Assembly (NCBI GenBank): GCA_043757025.1
Contig: JAYVQG010000421.1
Location: 1-12,869, forward strand
Origin: Limnoglobus sp043757025
Lineage (GTDB): Bacteria; Planctomycetota; Planctomycetia; Gemmatales; Gemmataceae
Reading direction: 5' to 3'
Length of the DNA: 12,869 nt
The notes beneath the pieces were generated by a model. That model did no database searches and had not been told where the DNA came from. It was given only the letters and a program-made list of their open reading frames with translations. This document shows positions 1 through 6,304 of this stretch, piece after piece (position 1 is the stretch's first letter; the number at the start of each line of letters is the position of its first letter). Both the position numbers and the translations under genes were made by a program.

Positions 1-121
1 CAACGACTTACGTCCGAAATGGGTCGTCTGGAACCACGCCGGAACCAAAGCTTCGGTGGTACTTTACGGCAAAACTGCAACCTCGCTTGGAACCATGCCG
101 TTTCAATTTGCGACCTACTCG

Positions 122-3100
122 CTAAAACGGGTGCTGTACGCCAAACCAGAACTGAAAAGGCGAATTATCGTTGATCGTTTTCGCGACATCGAATCGTAGC
201 GTCACCCGTTCGATGAAACTAAAGAGTGCGGTATCCATGCGGATGCCTGCACCGAGCGCGTGCGAGATTCCCCCGACACTACGCCCGTTCGTGTAAACGT
301 CGCCGACGTCGTAAAAGAGCGCCAGCCAGAGGTTTCGCGTGCCGGCCGTGTGATCGAGTACATCCCATTCGACATCGCGGGCCAGTGGCAATCGCAGTTC
401 CGCATTCGCCACCCAAAGCGCGCTACCTTGTCGCTGTCCGAGGTCGTACCCGCGGAACAACGTGCCGCCGCCGAGTGCGAAGAACTCGCCGCGTTGCGGG
501 AACGCGCCTTGCACGACGAATCGCCCGGCCACGCGCGTTCCCGTCAGCGGGCCGAGGTTCCACGGCAGCTTCTTCACGGCGGCAAGTTCCCCACGCAACT
601 GATGCAAGCCCGCTTTCTGTTCCAGTTGTGCCACGCCGGAACCGTACGTCGCATCGACCCAGACGCCGCACTCCGGATCCCAGTACGGCGTGTACAAATT
701 CAACCGATAATGCAACCCGCTGAGGTATGTCCAGTCCGGGCGAACGGCCCCCGCGGCTCGTTCTCGGGCGAACGGCAGGAAGTTATCCTGGTAGGTCGAA
801 AAGACTTCCGCATAGTGCAATGGCGGCAGATAGAAGCTCGAGCCGTATTGGAAAACGTATCGACTAAACAGACCGGCGCGGGTTGCGGTATCGCGGCCCG
901 AATTGCTGCTGAACGGGCCAGCAACACGCTGTTCGACGCTGAAACCGAGTTGCGTTTTCGGCAGTGGCCAATGGTCCCACAAGCCGTCCGCACCGATGAC
1001 GACATCGCGCACATCCGAGCGATACGCCGCGTACAATCCGCCACTGTAAATCTGCGTGCGATACACCCCGGCACGTGCCCCGAGCATCGTCGATCGCGTG
1101 TACCACGGGTCGGGGTAAAGCGCGCCGCCGATCCACGGTCCGAGGCCGAAATTCCAGCGGTCGTAATCGGTCGTCAGGTCGTTTTCGTTCAGCGTCGTGT
1201 AGAGCGGTACGACCGAGAAACGCGGTTCCGCCTTCCAGACATTGTTCGCCGGGTTCTTGTCCAACAGCACGCGATCCGGGTCGATCGAAATCTGTTCGGG
1301 CTTCCCAGGAAGTGTGATATCGACGCGAATCGAACCATCGCGCAAGGTTTCGATGACGGTTTCGTGTTCGTCGAGCTTCAGCGGTTGGCCCTGATGCACC
1401 ACCGGCACGCGGATCGAATACTCCTTGTCGCCGGGCATCCGAAACCCGAGCGTGGTCGGCTCGTTGTAGTCGGCGGTTTGGCGAACGATCACCGATACCC
1501 GCTGTCGCGTATCCATCGCGGGCGAGCGCGAAAATGCCTTCGGTTGTTGCGCTGATTCGAACTTAACGGATTCGACTTGCCAGTCGGTGATGCCTTTGCC
1601 GTACACCCACCGGTCGAAGAATTCGTCCCACTTTTGACCGGTATAGGCTTCGAGTTCGGCTTTCAGGTTCGAGGCTTGAAAGACCTTCCACGAATACTTC
1701 TGAACCAGCCCCTTCGTGAAGTCCAGGAAGGCATCTTCGCCGAGGCGATCTTCGATCATTCCGAAGATCCTCGACCCGCGATCGTACGCCCCGCTGAACA
1801 GCCCGACGAGGTGGTTGAACCCCGGCAAGTCACCTGCGGCAGCGGGCATTTCATTGCGGCGAATCGTGCCGTAGAGGCTCGAGTTCCGGTAGTTCTCGCG
1901 CTGGATGTTCGGCAGCCAACCTGCGCCGCTCGGCCAGTTCAGCATCTTGTTGTTTTTGCCGTGTTTGCGGTCGAGCAAGCGGTGCGTGAAGTACGTTGCT
2001 GCGCCTTCGTCCACGAACGTTTCGCCGTACCCGTTCGTGCCGATGAGGTTGTACCACCACTGATGGCACGTTTCGTGCGAGACGAGATATTCGACGTATC
2101 CCGTGGCCAAATGCGGCATCCCGAACACGCGCTCGTCGATCATGACGAGGCCCGCGCACTCGTTGCCATTCCAGCCGAAAAACGATTCTGCGTAGGTGAT
2201 TTGCTTGTTCGGCACCGCGCCGAACCACTTCGCGTACACCGGTATCGCCTCCGATGCGATCCGCAAAATTTCCTTCGCATAGAAATCGTGCTTCGGAAAC
2301 GCGAGGCACTTTAGCTTCACTTCTTGCCCGTTCGGCAATGGCACCGCGAGCGTGTGTTCGACGTAATCGGCACTCGCCAGGATCGCAAAATCCCGACCGA
2401 TGAACGGCTCCGTCGTGATCTGCTTCCAGTTGTTCGCGAGACGGATTTCACTTTGGATGGGAGCCGAACACGCGAGCTTTTGCTCGGCCGGCAGCCGAAT
2501 GTTCGCCTTGAACTGCCCCGCCTCATTCCACCACGGTTGATGCCACGGAATGAACGGCACCGCGTGCCAGCCGACCTCGTCGTAATAGGCCACGACCGGC
2601 AAGGCATTCGTCAAGAAGCTCACGCCTTGCCAGTGGCCCCAACGGCCTTGTTTGTTCGGCAACCGGATCGTCGCTTCGACATCGACCGTGACCGACTCGC
2701 CCGGCCCCACTTCCACGGGAAGATCGACGATGATGGCCGTCGGGTTGTCGTTGGCAAAGCGAAACGAAAGCAGCGTCGAAGCGGGCAGCGCTTTCCCGTT
2801 CGATGCCACATGCGAAACGCGAGCGAGCGAGCCGTGACGGCCGTGAAGATCGATTCCGTCGGAGGGATTCAGTCGCAATAATTCGAGTGTTTTCGCGAGG
2901 TGGAGCAGATCGCCCTTCGGTATGCGATAGTGCGGATAGAAGTTGAAAACGAGTTCCTTCGTCGGTCGCGCGTGCGTGTTCGTCCACGTGACGAGCAGCC
3001 GAATATCGGCTTTGTGTTTCGCGGTGTCGAGCGTTAAATTCAGGTCGTATTGCGGCAATTTCGATGTATCGGCCCAACCGCGGCTTCCCATGAGAAGGAC

Positions 3101-3139
3101 CGCGATACAGGCAAGCAGCAGTAACAAACCTCGCCGCAT
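122..3139 (-). CDS. M1-family metallopeptidase fused to a C-terminal Omp85/surface-antigen outer-membrane beta-barrel
   Basis: The 1005-residue protein starts with a signal peptide (residues 1-23, cut likely after GWA). An M1-like N-terminal beta region (about 30-260) precedes a gluzincin catalytic domain (about 285-525). The zinc motif HETCH lies at 355-359, followed after exactly 18 residues by the third ligand Glu378. Tyr452 in YDRGSRIFGMI matches the M1 catalytic tyrosine. The usual GAMEN exopeptidase motif is replaced by NECAG (326-330). A beta linker with the M1-like ending DPDRVLLDKN (620-629) leads to a barrel from about 660 to the end, with an Omp85-type RGY motif (896-898), FYDVGDVYTNG (942-952) and a terminal Phe typical of barrels. 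Inferred role: a peptidase anchored in the outer membrane, acting on peptides in the periplasm or outside. Substrate and side of the membrane are unknown. The ATG at 3139 is chosen because the signal peptide begins there. It lies 66 bases after the 1008-residue membrane protein gene. Confidence 0.9.
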   Translation of the reverse strand: MRRGLLLLLACIAVLLMGSRGWADTSKLPQYDLNLTLDTAKHKADIRLLVTWTNTHARPTKELVFNFYPHYRIPKGDLLHLAKTLELLRLNPSDGIDLHGRHGSLARVSHVASNGKALPASTLLSFRFANDNPTAIIVDLPVEVGPGESVTVDVEATIRLPNKQGRWGHWQGVSFLTNALPVVAYYDEVGWHAVPFIPWHQPWWNEAGQFKANIRLPAEQKLACSAPIQSEIRLANNWKQITTEPFIGRDFAILASADYVEHTLAVPLPNGQEVKLKCLAFPKHDFYAKEILRIASEAIPVYAKWFGAVPNKQITYAESFFGWNGNECAGLVMIDERVFGMPHLATGYVEYLVSHETCHQWWYNLIGTNGYGETFVDEGAATYFTHRLLDRKHGKNNKMLNWPSGAGWLPNIQRENYRNSSLYGTIRRNEMPAAAGDLPGFNHLVGLFSGAYDRGSRIFGMIEDRLGEDAFLDFTKGLVQKYSWKVFQASNLKAELEAYTGQKWDEFFDRWVYGKGITDWQVESVKFESAQQPKAFSRSPAMDTRQRVSVIVRQTADYNEPTTLGFRMPGDKEYSIRVPVVHQGQPLKLDEHETVIETLRDGSIRVDITLPGKPEQISIDPDRVLLDKNPANNVWKAEPRFSVVPLYTTLNENDLTTDYDRWNFGLGPWIGGALYPDPWYTRSTMLGARAGVYRTQIYSGGLYAAYRSDVRDVVIGADGLWDHWPLPKTQLGFSVEQRVAGPFSSNSGRDTATRAGLFSRYVFQYGSSFYLPPLHYAEVFSTYQDNFLPFARERAAGAVRPDWTYLSGLHYRLNLYTPYWDPECGVWVDATYGSGVAQLEQKAGLHQLRGELAAVKKLPWNLGPLTGTRVAGRFVVQGAFPQRGEFFALGGGTLFRGYDLGQRQGSALWVANAELRLPLARDVEWDVLDHTAGTRNLWLALFYDVGDVYTNGRSVGGISHALGAGIRMDTALFSFIERVTLRFDVAKTINDNSPFQFWFGVQHPF

Positions 3140-3205
3140 CTTCGCGGAAACCCTCGTTGAAAGAATGCCGAACGTGGGGGAAATATCCGCGAACGCGATA
3201 AATTG
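3140..3205 (-). promoter_or_regulatory. Intergenic hairpin leader before the peptidase-barrel gene
   Basis: The whole 66-base gap can fold into one extended hairpin in the minus-strand RNA. Outer arms are 3187-3193 and 3141-3147 (7 perfect pairs). Inner arms are 3171-3178 and 3151-3158 (7 pairs with one central mismatch), with a 12-base loop. The 3' inner arm contains GAGGG, the only Shine-Dalgarno-like sequence before the ATG (11 bases away), and it would be paired to CCC. No T-run follows, so it does not look like a standard intrinsic terminator. Translational control is inference from position only. Confidence 0.35.
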
Positions 3206-6200
3206 CTAGAGCGATTTCGACCAAAACGACACCCACGCGGCACGATCGAGGGCGTCCGGTTTCGCAACGGCAGCGAATGCGTACGCACCGTGAATACCAA
3301 TTTCGAGCGAGTGCATGGCGCTGTTCGAGAGCGATTTTGCCCAACCGTATTCTGACACGGAACCGACGATCTGCTCGTCGTGCATCGCGATGAGGATCTG
3401 CAACGGCGTGTTAACCGTCGCGGCGGATAACTCGATGGGTGCCGACTGACAGCCAAGTGTCACTGATGCGACCGCGATTCGGCATTCGCGCAGTTCTGGG
3501 TTCTCGTCCCACAGCGGTAAAATCTCACGCGAGATCATGTCGGCAATCGCGCATTGTAAATGTTCCAACGCATGATGCTCTCGATCGATGAATCGCGGTT
3601 CGGGTGTTGCGGCTTCGTGGTGCTTGCGGAGTTTACGAAAGAGTTTCGGCACCGTGCCGGAATGGAAGCCGACGCGGAACAACCCACGCATCGTTTCGCC
3701 GTGATGTCCAATCGTTTGCGGTTCGAGTTGTTGCGACTGATTCGCGCGATACAACTTCCAGTTCGCCATCAGTTCCCAAGCCATGAACCCGAAAATCCCC
3801 GGCACCCCGTTGACGAACATGCCGACCGTCCAAGGCGAGATACCGGTCCATGCGCTGATTTGCGGAACCATCGGCCAGATGACTTTGTGGGACACCGTGA
3901 CCACGGGAAAATGTTTGACCGGGTTCACTTGCGGCTCGATGAGCAAGTAAAACGCGAAGCGGAACAGGTACGCGATGGGGAACCAGATCAGACCGAAAAT
4001 CACCTTGAAAATCAGCGATTCTCGCGATTGTCCTTCGCGATAGCGGAACCATTCATCGACGGCGTACAGCCCGCGCTCGAACAATCCCATGAGTTCGCGG
4101 AACGCCCAGACGATCCACGTGAACGTGCCGGGCAGCAGATTCCACCAGAAGTTTCGCCACGAATCCGCCGTCACTTCGCCGAAGTGATCGGCCTGCCGTT
4201 GGCCGTACGGCGAAGCCCACACTGCCGTTGCGAGCACGAATAAGACACCGCAAAACTCGAGTGCATCGTCGAGCGAAAAATCCCAGTTGATGAGCGCAAA
4301 TAACACGATTACGGAGACGGCAAACGGTACCATCACCCAGCGACTCAACGCCCGACTGATACGATTGTCCAGCGCGAATCGCACTGGCGGCGACGACCAA
4401 ATCGCAAGTGGAATTTCGACGAATAACGTTGCGAAAACGCGCCGGATGCGATACGCGAGCGCCACCGCAATCGATCGGCCAACACGAGAATGCACGACGA
4501 ATACGAAAAGCATCCCGACGATGAGCACGCTCGGCAATGTAACGAAATGCAAGTGCGTGCGATGGCCGTGCGGCGTCTTCGCGATGATGCGGATGATGCC
4601 TTGCACACCGTGGACGATATGCTGCAAAAATTCGAGGCCGAGAAACGCGCCGCCGAACGGAATCGCAACAAAACGAGTCAGAAATCGACCCGCTTTCGTC
4701 CCGAACGAAACCGCACTCACTCGCTGAATCGCACGCAGATAGACTTCGCCTTTGTGGTAGATACCCGGCAATTCATCGCTGAGGCGGGCGTCCATTTTTA
4801 GCAGGTTATCGCCCTGAAACAACTCGATCGGTCCGCGCACATCGGCGAGCTTGAGGGCATTCTGGGCGATGGCATCGCGGAGGTCGGACATCCGCAGGAA
4901 CCCGCGCTCGCAGAGGCGGTCGATCAGTTCGGCAATCAGTTTTTGTAGCGCGACTCGTTCGGTAATGTTCGTCGTTTGTAAACCGACATCTTCGGCAACG
5001 CGTTGTATCACAGGCCCGAGCGATGCACGGATTCGCGACTCGGCTTCGTGCATTTCTTCGTGAAACAACGCGAGCAATTGCTCGCGTTCATTCGTTGCCA
5101 ATCCCGCTCGCTGTACGTGCGATTCGGCCCGCGCGAGGCGGCGCAGAAGGATGACATTGCGTGCGCGATCCAGCGGTTGCTTCAGCGGGCGACGCCCGAA
5201 CGATAACAGCCAATCGACGGCGGCGACGCGGTAGAGCGGTTGGCCGAGGTCCGCAGCCAATTTTTGCAGGTCGTAAAGTGCCCGCGTCGCATGTGGCCAA
5301 CTGCCATCTTGCGTGTGTGCTAAGAGTGCGAATAGCGCTTGCGTCCAACGGTCGGCACGTTTCTTTTTCCAGCCGAACGTGCGATCGAGCTTGGGAATCA
5401 GGCCATCGCGGAGTTCGCGCCGCGCCGCAGCCACGTACCACGTGCGGTTCTTTTCGGGGCCACTGGCCGCCAGTCGCATGTACATCACGGCCGCACGTAC
5501 GCGGTTCCCGAGCTTTGCAATGTGTGCGGTGTCTTTCGTGTCTGGCTTTTTGATCCGCTTAGGAAATGAAGAACCCAAGGCACCTACAAGGGCTGCCCCT
5601 ACTACGATCGGGTACTTAGTAAGCAGTGCATTCGCATCGAGTACCCGCGAGTATTCGGCGAGCGTTTCCCGATGCTGCGACGCGAGCGGAAACCAATCGG
5701 CGAGTGTATGCGGAGAGTAAACCGAGGCATCGAGCCAGAGCGGCGCGAACGCATGTGACAATTCGGTGTCAGTTGCACGATTCGGCAACTGCGACTCCGC
5801 TTCGAGTACGAAGCGGACATCCTCTTGCACCAATTTTGGCAACTTCAAAAAACACTCGACAACGACTTGCGCAACGATTGGATCGCTATCGATCTTCGCT
5901 CGAATCTCGGCGCGACACAGTAACCTCGCGTACGAATTGAGTATCGCATTATCGCTGTAATCGTAGAGCAATCGGTCGTCGGGTGGCGTCAACAACAGTA
6001 CGCGAGAAGGCGTGGAATCGAGAGTGAATTCGCTCGGCAACTGTTCGCGATTCACCCAGACGGGGAGTTGCGGATTCGACGATATCCGAACGCCTTGCTC
6101 GATGAGGCGATCGAGGATTCGCACGAGATGTCGCTCGGAAATCAAATACAGAGCAGGTTGCGTTCCGCGTAAAATCCGTTCGAGTTCATCGGGGTTGTCG

Positions 6201-6232
6201 CGTAGGAGAAGTGTCAAATGCAGCTCCGACAT
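3206..6232 (-). CDS. Large multi-pass membrane protein of unknown function
   Basis: I do not recognise this 1008-residue protein. Residues 1-510 are mainly helical and charged, with one weak hydrophobic stretch near 207-221 and a basic patch (KRIKK, 225-229). Residues about 515-825 hold several hydrophobic segments: roughly 520-550, 563-582, 633-650, 656-674, 741-766 and 802-822, with aromatic-rich amphipathic pieces between them (for example SWRNFWWNLL, 691-700). Residues about 830-1008 look soluble and start His-rich (HH at 843-844, 871-872 and 886-887; H891). There is no signal peptide and no nucleotide-binding or protease motif that I can find. The ATG at 6232 gives a continuous frame and follows a hairpin at 6246-6269. 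It lies between an exported DUF4159 protein and an outer-membrane peptidase-barrel, so an envelope role is plausible but only inferred. Sure it is a gene, not sure what it does. Confidence 0.85.
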   Translation of the reverse strand: MSELHLTLLLRDNPDELERILRGTQPALYLISERHLVRILDRLIEQGVRISSNPQLPVWVNREQLPSEFTLDSTPSRVLLLTPPDDRLLYDYSDNAILNSYARLLCRAEIRAKIDSDPIVAQVVVECFLKLPKLVQEDVRFVLEAESQLPNRATDTELSHAFAPLWLDASVYSPHTLADWFPLASQHRETLAEYSRVLDANALLTKYPIVVGAALVGALGSSFPKRIKKPDTKDTAHIAKLGNRVRAAVMYMRLAASGPEKNRTWYVAAARRELRDGLIPKLDRTFGWKKKRADRWTQALFALLAHTQDGSWPHATRALYDLQKLAADLGQPLYRVAAVDWLLSFGRRPLKQPLDRARNVILLRRLARAESHVQRAGLATNEREQLLALFHEEMHEAESRIRASLGPVIQRVAEDVGLQTTNITERVALQKLIAELIDRLCERGFLRMSDLRDAIAQNALKLADVRGPIELFQGDNLLKMDARLSDELPGIYHKGEVYLRAIQRVSAVSFGTKAGRFLTRFVAIPFGGAFLGLEFLQHIVHGVQGIIRIIAKTPHGHRTHLHFVTLPSVLIVGMLFVFVVHSRVGRSIAVALAYRIRRVFATLFVEIPLAIWSSPPVRFALDNRISRALSRWVMVPFAVSVIVLFALINWDFSLDDALEFCGVLFVLATAVWASPYGQRQADHFGEVTADSWRNFWWNLLPGTFTWIVWAFRELMGLFERGLYAVDEWFRYREGQSRESLIFKVIFGLIWFPIAYLFRFAFYLLIEPQVNPVKHFPVVTVSHKVIWPMVPQISAWTGISPWTVGMFVNGVPGIFGFMAWELMANWKLYRANQSQQLEPQTIGHHGETMRGLFRVGFHSGTVPKLFRKLRKHHEAATPEPRFIDREHHALEHLQCAIADMISREILPLWDENPELRECRIAVASVTLGCQSAPIELSAATVNTPLQILIAMHDEQIVGSVSEYGWAKSLSNSAMHSLEIGIHGAYAFAAVAKPDALDRAAWVSFWSKSL

Positions 6233-6245
6233 CGTTAGCCAATAT

Positions 6246-6269
6246 CCTTCGTCGTCACGCCGACGAAGG
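6246..6269 (-). promoter_or_regulatory. Perfect 9-bp hairpin just upstream of the membrane-protein start codon
   Basis: CCTTCGTCG (6246-6254) and CGACGAAGG (6261-6269) are perfect inverted arms around a 6-base loop. In the minus-strand RNA the hairpin ends 13 bases before the ATG at 6232, and its 3' arm carries GAAGG, the nearest Shine-Dalgarno-like sequence. No U-run follows. It may be a translation-control or RNA-stability element in the 72-base gap. A weak terminator of the upstream gene is the alternative. Confidence 0.4.
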
Positions 6270-6304
6270 TGGAGTTCGCGTAATCCTATCGCTCGAGGTA
6301 CGCA

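Noticed and set aside
66..101. Inverted repeat ACGGC/GCCGT after the barrel gene as a terminator
   Set aside because: Only five pairs with a 26-base loop and no T-run; too weak to call.
260..1555. Long plus-strand open frame (431 codons) opposite the peptidase-barrel gene
   Set aside because: It is antisense to a gene with clear M1 and barrel motifs. Its translation is Arg-rich with no motif, typical of a G+C codon-bias shadow.
3107..3139. Lipobox-like LLAC at residues 8-11 of the peptidase-barrel protein
   Set aside because: The Cys is too close to the N-terminus for a lipoprotein signal. The hydrophobic stretch continues past it to a normal signal-peptidase site after GWA, and a C-terminal barrel needs no lipid anchor.
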